Of a DNA stretch of 34,514 nucleotides, positions 8,820 through 15,377 are shown piece by piece. The first letter of the stretch is position 1; each line of letters opens with the position of its first letter. This DNA is from Colwellia sp. Lineage in GTDB: Bacteria; Pseudomonadota; Gammaproteobacteria; Enterobacterales; Alteromonadaceae. The stretch covers positions 1 through 34,514 of the forward strand of contig JALJPB010000003.1 of assembly GCA_022969175.1 (NCBI GenBank), in the 5' to 3' direction. The translations under genes were made by a program, and so were the position numbers. The notes below the pieces were generated by a model. That model searched no databases, was not told the origin of the DNA, and saw nothing but the letters and a program-made list of their open reading frames with translations.

Positions 8820-9767
8820 TTAGTGAGCGTGTGATGCGCCGGCTTTGCCTAGATCTGCTTTTAGTAAATAGCTATTAATCAGTGCGTACTGATCGCCAGC
8901 CTTTAAACCTGAAAGCACTTGGCTAAATTGGCCATCAGTTTGCCCAAGTTGCAGCTCACGTGTCTCATAGCCGCCATTATTGACGACAAAAACAATATTC
9001 TTGCCCTCAATTTCTTGAAAGGCGCGATTATCGACAATTAAGTTAACATCAACTTGGTGGGTTACTACGCTGCCTGTTAGCATTTGCCCAGGGCTCCATA
9101 AACCAGTGCTATTGTTTAGTGGTACTCTTGCCGTTAGAAAGGGCTGGTTTTTATTCGCCATTAATTGGCTGATACTTGATTGGGTCTCAGCAAGTGATGA
9201 TGAAACAGTGACTTGTTGGCCTTTGACGATAGCTTGCTGTTGGCTTGGAAAAATTTTGTACTCAACCCAGAGTTGATCATAGTTTTCAATGGTTAACAGG
9301 GGTTGTTGGTTTGCCAACTCACCAGGGTTTGCGTGGCGCTGTGTTACAACACCAGAAATGGGGGCGTTAATGTGGTAGCGTTTTAAGCTATTGCTTGATT
9401 CTACTTGGGCAACTATCTCACCCTCATTAACAATGTCGCCAATATTAACGGTTAGTTCAGTGATTAAACCGGGATAACGTGCCCTGACTTGGCTAATGGC
9501 ATTTGGGTTAAGAACGGATCGACCATAAACTGTTATTGTTTTTTTAATTTGGCCTGCACTTGCCGTTGCATTGATAATGCCCGCTTGTTGAGCGTTAGCG
9601 GGGGTAATTTCAACATGTCCTTCTTCTTCGTCATGTTCATCTGTGTGCTCTTGTTTATGCTCATCTTTATGGCCGTTTTCGTCGGCGGCGATTACATTTT
9701 GACTAGTGATAGTGCTGCCAAGTGCTGTCACTAGTATTAAAAATAAAGTGGGATATTTAGCTGTCAT
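8820..9767 (-). CDS. czcB: CzcB-type periplasmic adaptor (membrane fusion) protein
   Basis: A 315-residue membrane-fusion subunit linking the RND pump to the outer-membrane channel. After a signal sequence (about 1-28) comes a short His/Asp/Glu-rich stretch (about residues 30-52, many H and E), a likely metal-binding arm seen in several CzcB/CusB relatives. Then come a lipoyl/barrel-sandwich half (sequence RARYPGLITEL and the matching INAPISGVV half) and a beta-barrel domain. The helical hairpin is very short, since the two lipoyl halves are almost adjacent. The C-terminus is again His-containing (SHAH). The start has an AAGGAAA ribosome site. Gene order C-B-A and close spacing match other czc/cus operons. 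Confidence 0.88.
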   Translation of the reverse strand: MTAKYPTLFLILVTALGSTITSQNVIAADENGHKDEHKQEHTDEHDEEEGHVEITPANAQQAGIINATASAGQIKKTITVYGRSVLNPNAISQVRARYPGLITELTVNIGDIVNEGEIVAQVESSNSLKRYHINAPISGVVTQRHANPGELANQQPLLTIENYDQLWVEYKIFPSQQQAIVKGQQVTVSSSLAETQSSISQLMANKNQPFLTARVPLNNSTGLWSPGQMLTGSVVTHQVDVNLIVDNRAFQEIEGKNIVFVVNNGGYETRELQLGQTDGQFSQVLSGLKAGDQYALINSYLLKADLGKAGASHAH

Positions 9768-9802
9768 GAGAATTTCCTTAAAATAGATTTTATTGGTGAC
9801 GC

Positions 9803-11155
9803 TTAGTGGTGAAGGTTAGTGCCGTTTTGCGAAGCTGGTAAGGGCTCAGCGATGAGCTGCTCTATGTGTGTGCCATAACGCAAAGCTGAGGCGGCTGACT
9901 CGATCATGGCGCGACGGGCAAAAAGTAGCTCCTGTCGAGCCGTTAAATAATCTAAATAGCTATAGCGGCCACGTTGGTAGGCTATTTGAGTCTCCTCTAA
10001 CGCCTCTGTTAATGTAGGGATAATGCTATTTTTGAGGCTTTGAGCAGTAAAAATAGCTTGTTTTCTATTTGAGTAAGCTCGATATAACTGATGGTGTAAA
10101 GCCAGCATAGTAGCTTGTCTTTTTATAATAACTTCGTCACGTTTAGCTTGTGCTGATCTAAGCGCTCCGGTATTTCGTTTGGCAGCAAATAGTGGCATGC
10201 TAAAACCCGCGGTAAGCGCGGTATCATTAATTTCCTGAATTTGTCTAATTCCCACCGACCACTTTATGTCGGCACTCGATTCAGTTCGGGCTAATCTTAA
10301 TTGAGCATCTCTTAATCGCTCTTCAGTTGCATAAACTAAAATCTCAGGATTTTGTGCTACTTTGGCGAATAACTTTTCAAATGTGACATCTGCCGCAAAC
10401 TGATATAAATTGCCCTCTACTTGGGTAAACGATGGTGTTGTTTCATTCCACATCATCGCCAGAGCTACTTTTGAGTAATCAAACTGTTGTTGCTCAGATG
10501 ATGCTATTAACCTCGCATTACCTAAAGCTGCAAGAGCTCGTTTAATTTCGGCTGTTGGCGCAAGACCTGCTTTTGAGCGTTTTTCTACTTCTGTTAACGT
10601 GTTTTCAGCGAGTAGTACCGCCTCTTCAGCGAGTAACATACGCTCTTGTGCCGCAATAATATCAATATAGCGACGAGTCACTTCAGCGAGTAAGTTAAGT
10701 GATTCAATTTTTCGCATTGCATTAAGCTGTGAACTTCGGTTGCTGATAACACCCATACGAGCCGATCTTTTATCGCCCATTTCTATGACAGAAGAAAGTG
10801 ACAGTGTGAACTCTGTCCTATCAAATAGGCCAATATCCCCTGTACCGACAAAGTTTTCCATTTCAAAACCTAGCTCATAAGCTGGGGCTAAACTCTGGGT
10901 TTGTTGTTGGCCAGCAATTGCTTCTTGACGGAATTTGAATATTTTAAGAGAGGGATTATTCTTAAGGGTGCGTTTGATGGCAACAGCGAGGGTTAGTGAG
11001 TTTTTATCAACAGTTTTAGCGATAGTCAAAGTGCTCAATGCTAATAAGCAGAGCACGGCTAAGCTAAGTAAACATGACTGAACAGCAACTATTCGTTTTT
11101 TTGAAAGCTGTATCGATAGTGCACTTGTTAAAGGCGCATGAAAATTATAAAACAT
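9803..11155 (-). CDS. czcC: CzcC-type outer-membrane efflux channel (TolC family)
   Basis: A 450-residue outer-membrane factor. A rather long basic N-terminus precedes the hydrophobic export signal (about residues 25-46). The rest is the duplicated helix-rich TolC/OEP fold, with typical sequences such as RYIDIIAAQERMLLAEEAV and the mirrored RGRYSYLDYLTARQELLFARR near the end. It would form the trimeric exit duct for the CzcBA complex. The C-terminus ends in His-His, possibly incidental. A TAGGA ribosome site lies about 10 nt before the ATG. It is separated by 60 nt from the upstream Cys-rich gene and 35 nt from czcB, consistent with one transcript. Confidence 0.88.
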   Translation of the reverse strand: MFYNFHAPLTSALSIQLSKKRIVAVQSCLLSLAVLCLLALSTLTIAKTVDKNSLTLAVAIKRTLKNNPSLKIFKFRQEAIAGQQQTQSLAPAYELGFEMENFVGTGDIGLFDRTEFTLSLSSVIEMGDKRSARMGVISNRSSQLNAMRKIESLNLLAEVTRRYIDIIAAQERMLLAEEAVLLAENTLTEVEKRSKAGLAPTAEIKRALAALGNARLIASSEQQQFDYSKVALAMMWNETTPSFTQVEGNLYQFAADVTFEKLFAKVAQNPEILVYATEERLRDAQLRLARTESSADIKWSVGIRQIQEINDTALTAGFSMPLFAAKRNTGALRSAQAKRDEVIIKRQATMLALHHQLYRAYSNRKQAIFTAQSLKNSIIPTLTEALEETQIAYQRGRYSYLDYLTARQELLFARRAMIESAASALRYGTHIEQLIAEPLPASQNGTNLHH

Positions 11156-11215
11156 TAGTGTTTTATCCTAGAGTATAAGCAAGTAATGAGTAGATTTTAT
11201 CTACCACTAAGGTAA

Positions 11216-11644
11216 CTATGAAATGTATGGTTCTGACAGTTTTGGCGGACGTAATAATAAGTAATAGCGGGGAGAGAGTTGTATTGACTCAAAAGTAAAG
11301 TATAACAATCCAGAGGTTTTGACCTCATTATTGACATGAGTAAGAGTAAACATGACATTTGAACAACAAGGACAACATTTACCGTCGCAGTCGAGACAAT
11401 TATCATCTACAAGCATCTGTTCTTCAGCTGATTTTTTTATAAGGCTTATTTCAATTGCTTTGCAAGAAGCGTCATTGATTTGAAGATGAGGTTCGCTAAC
11501 CTCCTTATTGTTCAAATCAGCTAAGCAACTGTCGGCCACCGCAAAAGCTGATTGCATGGATATCAACGCAATCAGTATAAAGCTGGCAAAGTTAGCGTAA
11601 TGTCTTAAGGTACTTTGCTGGAAATTGTTGAGTAATCGACTCAT
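11216..11644 (-). CDS. Small exported Cys-rich protein, first gene of the metal-efflux operon
   Basis: A 142-residue protein I cannot assign to a named family with certainty. It has a signal peptide (hydrophobic about 19-35, AFA-A type cleavage) and Cys at 40 and 61. A dense cysteine cluster follows: Cys83, Cys86, Cys90, Cys91, Cys93, Cys94 in CxxCxxxCCxCC spacing, plus acidic residues. The C-terminal segment ends in LLLRPPK. The cluster looks like a thiolate metal site, and the protein should reside in the periplasm. It is the promoter-proximal gene of the operon, so it is probably metal-induced with the pump and may act as a metal sponge or delivery protein; that is inference from position and cysteines. 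The ribosome site is weak (AAAGG about 14 nt upstream). Confidence 0.72.
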   Translation of the reverse strand: MSRLLNNFQQSTLRHYANFASFILIALISMQSAFAVADSCLADLNNKEVSEPHLQINDASCKAIEISLIKKSAEEQMLVDDNCLDCDGKCCPCCSNVMFTLTHVNNEVKTSGLLYFTFESIQLSPRYYLLLRPPKLSEPYIS

Positions 11645-11718
11645 GAAGCGCGTTTTCGCCTTTTAAATTGATGTCATTCAATTGAGGTTATTTGTTGAAT
11701 AAATTGATAGCTTGCTGC

Positions 11719-11749
11719 ATCATAAACCTTCCTGTAGGAGGAAGGTCAA
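11719..11749 (-). promoter_or_regulatory. MerR-type promoter/operator of the metal-efflux operon
   Basis: On the minus strand -35 TTGACC (11744-11749) and -10 TATGAT (11719-11724) are separated by exactly 19 bp, the over-long spacer that is the hallmark of MerR-family-activated promoters. Within the spacer lies a perfect dyad, ACCTTCC-N7-GGAAGGT (11726-11746). The promoter points into the Cys-rich gene and czcCBA, giving a leader of about 65-70 nt. The dyad core resembles known CueR sites, while the adjacent regulator has divalent-metal residues, so the ligand cannot be read from the operator alone. Confidence 0.88.
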
Positions 11750-11754
11750 GCCTA

Positions 11755-12147
11755 ATGAAAATAAATCAACTTGCTAAATTAACCCAAGTACTTAGTAAAA
11801 CTATTCGTTATTACGAAGATATTGAGTTATTGCCTAAAGCATCTCGCAATAGTAATGGTTATCGGGAATATAGTCCTGTTGATGTAGAACGTTTAGTTTT
11901 TATCAGGCGATGCCGAGAGTTGAAAATACCCCTTGAACAAATTAAAAAGTTAATACAAGTTCAATCAGATAATACCTCGTCTTGTAATGAAGTAGATCTT
12001 CTTATCGAACAACAACTAGAAAAAGTGCGTAATACCATTAGTGAATTAAAACTATTGGAACAAACGCTGTCGGTATTAGCTAGCTCATGTTCAAATGACA
12101 TTGTTGGTGAGTGTCAAATACTGAAAAATTTGAACAGAGAAACTTAA
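11755..12147 (+). CDS. MerR-family metal-responsive regulator (Cd/Pb/Zn type)
   Basis: A 130-residue MerR regulator: winged helix-turn-helix (residues 1-70, with the typical TIRYYEDIELLPKASR and NGYREY), a dimerisation helix (about 78-110) and a C-terminal metal loop. Cys77 sits at the position of ZntR Cys79, a residue that is Ser in monovalent CueR. Cys112 and Cys120 form the metal loop. This set is characteristic of divalent-metal sensors such as CadR/PbrR/ZntR. I chose the ATG at 11755 over an upstream in-frame start (11692) because the family begins exactly with MKI-type HTH sequence. The ribosome site (AGGAGG/GGAAGG, 11736-11745) lies inside the operator dyad of the divergent promoter, so operator and ribosome site share bases. 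Confidence 0.85.
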   Translation: MKINQLAKLTQVLSKTIRYYEDIELLPKASRNSNGYREYSPVDVERLVFIRRCRELKIPLEQIKKLIQVQSDNTSSCNEVDLLIEQQLEKVRNTISELKLLEQTLSVLASSCSNDIVGECQILKNLNRET

Positions 12148-12161
12148 GCAGAGAAACTTAA
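12135..12161. repeat. 13-bp direct repeat at the end of the merR gene
   Basis: CAGAGAAACTTAA occurs at 12135-12147 (ending exactly with the merR stop codon) and again at 12149-12161. This is a recent tandem duplication of the gene's last bases, with no evident function. Confidence 0.8.
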
Positions 12162-12260
12162 TATTAAGCATTAATAGACGGTAATAGCAGGTAAAGCATT
12201 AATGAGTACTGAGCTTGCCTATTTTGTTGATAAACATCCGCTAATGAAGATAGGTTTGAT

Positions 12261-13520
12261 TTGAATATCCTTAAAAATGTAATGATAGTTTTAATACTAT
12301 GCCTATGTACTGTAGTCATATCTTGGTTGGCTACTTTCTATTTATTAGGGGCTTTTATTGATATAGCGCCGTATACCGTTGGCAATGTTTATTATATTGC
12401 TGAAATCGTACTAGCCTTTGCTATCTACTTTCTAGGCAGTTATTTCGCGATAAAATACACAAAGTGCCATCCATTTTTTGCTGCTCTTCCTGTCGGTATT
12501 ACCGGGCTCATTTTTTATTATATTGAATTGGGTGGGTTAAATTGTCTTGGTGTATGCGGCATGCCTCTTTGGTATGACTTAGTTTCATTTTTCAAGCATG
12601 TATCTGCCAGTATATTGGCCTGTGTTTTGGCTACCGGTAAACGGCATTCTAATATAACCACAATCATGAATATTAATGTCGATGAAAATTCAAACTGGTT
12701 ATCAAAATTGCCAAGCATAAAATGGTTTGTAGGCACTTTTTCTGTAATAGCTGTAATTTTTTTACTTTGGGTAAATCACCTTTACTCCAATGTGGTCGCG
12801 AACTCTGAAACTGTTTCACTTTATTCTCAAATTTTAAAAGAGCAACGTAAGGTTACTGTATTTCTACCCTCAGGATATTTGAACAGTGACCAGTCTTTTG
12901 ATGTTTTATATACCCTTGATGGTGAAAACCCACAACATAATTTCTTAGCGGCAATAACGGCAAAAGTTTTAACAGATTTAGGAATTATACCAAAAATTAT
13001 TGTTGTTGCTATCAACGGACAGGGCATGCGGGCACGAGACTTTCTACTTAAAGGTGCCGTTGATGTAAACGGGCGTGATGCTTCAGGGGAGGCCCATCGC
13101 TTTCACCAGTTTCTTGACAGTGAACTGATACCAACTATTGCCAGAGGGTTTAGAACTTCAGATCGTAAAATTATTGCAGGACATTCTTATGGTGGCTTGT
13201 TTACCGCCTATAGTTTTACTGAGCATAGAGACATTTTTGACGGTTACTTTAGCTTCAGCCCTTCATTTCAAGACTCAAATACTTCAGTAACATCGTTTAG
13301 ACAAGGGTTAAATCAGCAATTTGAAGGCCATAAGTTTATCTACTTAAATCTTGGCTTGGAAGGCGGGATTATGCGAGAGTCGTTCAAGCAAGTTGAAAGC
13401 ATTATTGAAAATCAAAGAGTTGAAAAATTACGCACTGCCGTTAACTATTATTCATTGCCCCATGCGCTAATTATGATACCAGGATACTTTAAGGCACTTA
13501 TCGAGTTTTATCAGCAATAA
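12261..13520 (+). CDS. Membrane-anchored alpha/beta hydrolase (esterase-D/Fes-like)
   Basis: A 419-residue protein in two parts. Residues 1-175 hold about five hydrophobic helices (about 7-31, 45-66, 74-92, 105-124, 155-172) with a small Cys motif CLGVC at 95-99. Residues 180-419 form an alpha/beta-hydrolase of the esterase-D/enterochelin-esterase type: nucleophile elbow GHSYGG with Ser309, a preceding TLDGEN stretch at about 218-223, and a candidate catalytic His401. The hydrolase domain follows the last helix and is probably periplasmic. The substrate is unknown. The start is probably the TTG at 12261 (AGG 6 nt upstream); the next ATG at 12282 has no ribosome site and would cut into the first helix. 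It follows merR by 113 nt but shows no functional link to metal efflux. Confidence 0.7.
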   Translation: MNILKNVMIVLILCLCTVVISWLATFYLLGAFIDIAPYTVGNVYYIAEIVLAFAIYFLGSYFAIKYTKCHPFFAALPVGITGLIFYYIELGGLNCLGVCGMPLWYDLVSFFKHVSASILACVLATGKRHSNITTIMNINVDENSNWLSKLPSIKWFVGTFSVIAVIFLLWVNHLYSNVVANSETVSLYSQILKEQRKVTVFLPSGYLNSDQSFDVLYTLDGENPQHNFLAAITAKVLTDLGIIPKIIVVAINGQGMRARDFLLKGAVDVNGRDASGEAHRFHQFLDSELIPTIARGFRTSDRKIIAGHSYGGLFTAYSFTEHRDIFDGYFSFSPSFQDSNTSVTSFRQGLNQQFEGHKFIYLNLGLEGGIMRESFKQVESIIENQRVEKLRTAVNYYSLPHALIMIPGYFKALIEFYQQ

Positions 13521-13817
13521 GCGCTATTTACTTTTTTTGACCTTTCTTTTGACCTTTCTTTTGACCGTGAAGTGCTACTTGCATAGGCATAAAATTAGCC
13601 GATGGTGTTAATTGTATTCAGTTAATAAACTGCCGTTATGTCGCCGTAAATTCAAAGTATATATTATAACAGTCAGCCATTCCTCTCAATAAACAATTTA
13701 TCAAGCTAATTACCTTAAATTATTTATATACTTAATTATAAGTTACCTTTATTTTAACTTTGTTAATATTTGATTTTGTTGGGTTTTTTAACTTGTTTCC
13801 ACTCTGGCAGTATAAAA
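13521..13817. other. Intergenic region upstream of the purine cluster
   Basis: About 300 AT-rich bases with no gene. Just after the hydrolase stop lies a 12-bp tandem repeat of TTTTGACCTTTC (about 2.7 copies, 13535-13566). I see no clear terminator for the hydrolase gene. The regulatory dyads of xdhA begin at 13818. Confidence 0.5.
13535..13566. repeat. 12-bp tandem repeat TTTTGACCTTTC x ~2.7
   Basis: Two perfect 12-bp units followed by TTTTGACC. It lies 14 nt after the hydrolase stop codon. A local slippage duplication is the simplest reading. Confidence 0.8.
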
Positions 13818-13850
13818 AATCAAAACTGACACTTGTGTCAGGTTTTGATT
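13818..13850 (+). promoter_or_regulatory. Long dyad (candidate operator) over the -35 region of xdhA
   Basis: AATCAAAACTGACAC / GTGTCAGGTTTTGATT form a 15-bp inverted repeat with a 2-nt centre and one unpaired G (13841). Its heart TGACACTTGTGTCA is an exact palindrome but for the two central bases. It covers the putative -35 (TTGTGT, 13833-13838) and is not followed by a T-run, so an operator fits better than a terminator. No regulator gene for it is in the window. Confidence 0.6.
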
Positions 13851-13851
13851 C

Positions 13852-13877
13852 TGCTATATTAAATCTATTAAGATTTA
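13852..13877 (+). promoter_or_regulatory. Putative xdhA promoter -10 and second dyad
   Basis: An extended -10 box TGCTATATT (13852-13860) sits 16 bp after the candidate -35 TTGTGT. Immediately downstream, overlapping the expected transcription start, is a second inverted repeat TAAATCT-ATTA-AGATTTA (13860-13877, 7-bp arms). The xdhA start codon is about 40 nt further on. Confidence 0.5.
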
Positions 13878-13916
13878 GCGCTATCTAAAAAAGTAAGAAC
13901 AACAACGGAACTAATT

Positions 13917-15377
13917 ATGAGAAATAGCACAGTTTGTTTTTTATTAAACAAAGACCTTGTGACCATAGAAAATATTGACCCTAATCTAACGGTTTTACAG
14001 TATTTACGTGAAATTCAATTTAAAACAGGATCAAAAGAAGGTTGTGCATCAGGTGACTGTGGTGCTTGTACTGTAGTGCTTGCAGAGCTAGATAGTGAAA
14101 ATGTAAATCAGCTTCATTATATGTCGATCAACTCTTGTATTACCTTTGTTGGTAATTTACATGGCAAACAGTTGATCACGGTTGAAGATTTAAAAAATGG
14201 CGCTCAACTGCACCATGCTCAACAAACACTTGTTGATAACCACGGTACACAATGTGGTTTCTGTACTCCGGGCTTTGTAATGTCGTCTTTTGCCCTGCAC
14301 AAACATAACAATACCCCATCTCGCCCAGAGGTACTTGAGGCATTAGCCGGAAACTTATGCCGTTGTACTGGTTATCGCTCTATTATTGAAGCCGCAATTA
14401 CCTCAAGCGAGGGAGTTGAAGATGACTCTTTTGCCCAGCATTATCAAACAACGGTTACTACACTAACCGAGCTTCAGAAACTACCTTCACCAGTGTTAAC
14501 GGCTAATGGCCATCATTTTGTTGCACCTAAAAATATAGACGAATTAGCGATTGAGCTAATTAATGAACCTCAATCAACCTTGTTAGCTGGTGGTACCGAC
14601 TTAGCGCTATCGGTTACCCAAAACTTAGCGACAATAAACAAACTTGTTTATCTTGGTAACGTTAAAGAGCTCACTCAAATTGAAGAAACAGATACTGAAA
14701 TTATTATTGGCTCAGCACTACCTTACAGTAAGTTTATTGATACTTTGCATCATTATTATCCTGACTTAGGGCAGATGATTGAACGCATAGGTTCAAAACA
14801 AGTGCGTAATAACGGCACCTTAGGCGGAAATATTGGTAATGCATCACCAATTGGTGATATGCCGCCGGCACTTATTGCCCTTGGTGCAACTATGACTTTG
14901 CATGTTAATGGGTGCGAGCGTACTATTTTAGTTGAAGATTATTTTGTTGATTACAAAAAAACCGTGCTTAAACCTTCAGAATTTATCAAGTCAGTACAAA
15001 TTCCTAAACCTTTGGCAGGCCAAATATTAAAGGTTTATAAAATTTCTAAACGTATTGATGATGACATTTCTGCAGTATTAGCGGCGTTTTTTATTGAGCG
15101 GCAAGATCAGAAGATCACTAATGTTCGAATCGCTTTTGGTGGTATGGCGGCTATTCCAAAGCGAGCGCCTGCCTCTGAAGCTAAGTTGTTAGGTAACCAT
15201 TTAACAAAAACTGTAGTTGCGAAGGCCAAAGAGGCCCTAACAGCTGATTTTAAGCCAATGTCTGATGTTCGTGCTTCTGATAAGTACCGCATGAAAGTAG
15301 CCCAAAACCTTATTGAAAAGTGCTATTTAGAGCTGCAAAGCAATTTGATAGAAACACGAGTGGTAAATTATGCGTAG
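13917..15377 (+). CDS. xdhA: Xanthine dehydrogenase, iron-sulfur/FAD subunit XdhA
   Basis: A 486-residue small subunit of bacterial XdhAB, which oxidises hypoxanthine and xanthine to urate. Order of domains: plant-type [2Fe-2S] ferredoxin domain with Cys43, Cys48, Cys51 and Cys74; second [2Fe-2S] domain with Cys113, Cys116, Cys148 and Cys150 (CGFCTPG and CRCTGY); FAD domain from about 200, with LLAGGTDLA at 222-230 and the GTLGGNIGNASPIGD stretch at about 300-314; CO-dehydrogenase-flavoprotein C-terminal domain. All cofactor cysteines are present and the length is typical. The ATG has a GGAA ribosome site 8 nt upstream. It is the first gene of the purine cluster and overlaps xdhB by 8 nt, so the subunits are probably translationally coupled. 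Confidence 0.95.
   Translation: MRNSTVCFLLNKDLVTIENIDPNLTVLQYLREIQFKTGSKEGCASGDCGACTVVLAELDSENVNQLHYMSINSCITFVGNLHGKQLITVEDLKNGAQLHHAQQTLVDNHGTQCGFCTPGFVMSSFALHKHNNTPSRPEVLEALAGNLCRCTGYRSIIEAAITSSEGVEDDSFAQHYQTTVTTLTELQKLPSPVLTANGHHFVAPKNIDELAIELINEPQSTLLAGGTDLALSVTQNLATINKLVYLGNVKELTQIEETDTEIIIGSALPYSKFIDTLHHYYPDLGQMIERIGSKQVRNNGTLGGNIGNASPIGDMPPALIALGATMTLHVNGCERTILVEDYFVDYKKTVLKPSEFIKSVQIPKPLAGQILKVYKISKRIDDDISAVLAAFFIERQDQKITNVRIAFGGMAAIPKRAPASEAKLLGNHLTKTVVAKAKEALTADFKPMSDVRASDKYRMKVAQNLIEKCYLELQSNLIETRVVNYA

Noticed and set aside
13818-13850. The xdhA-upstream inverted repeat as a terminator of the hydrolase gene
   Set aside because: It lies about 300 nt from that gene, has no T-run and overlaps a plausible -35 box; an operator is more likely.
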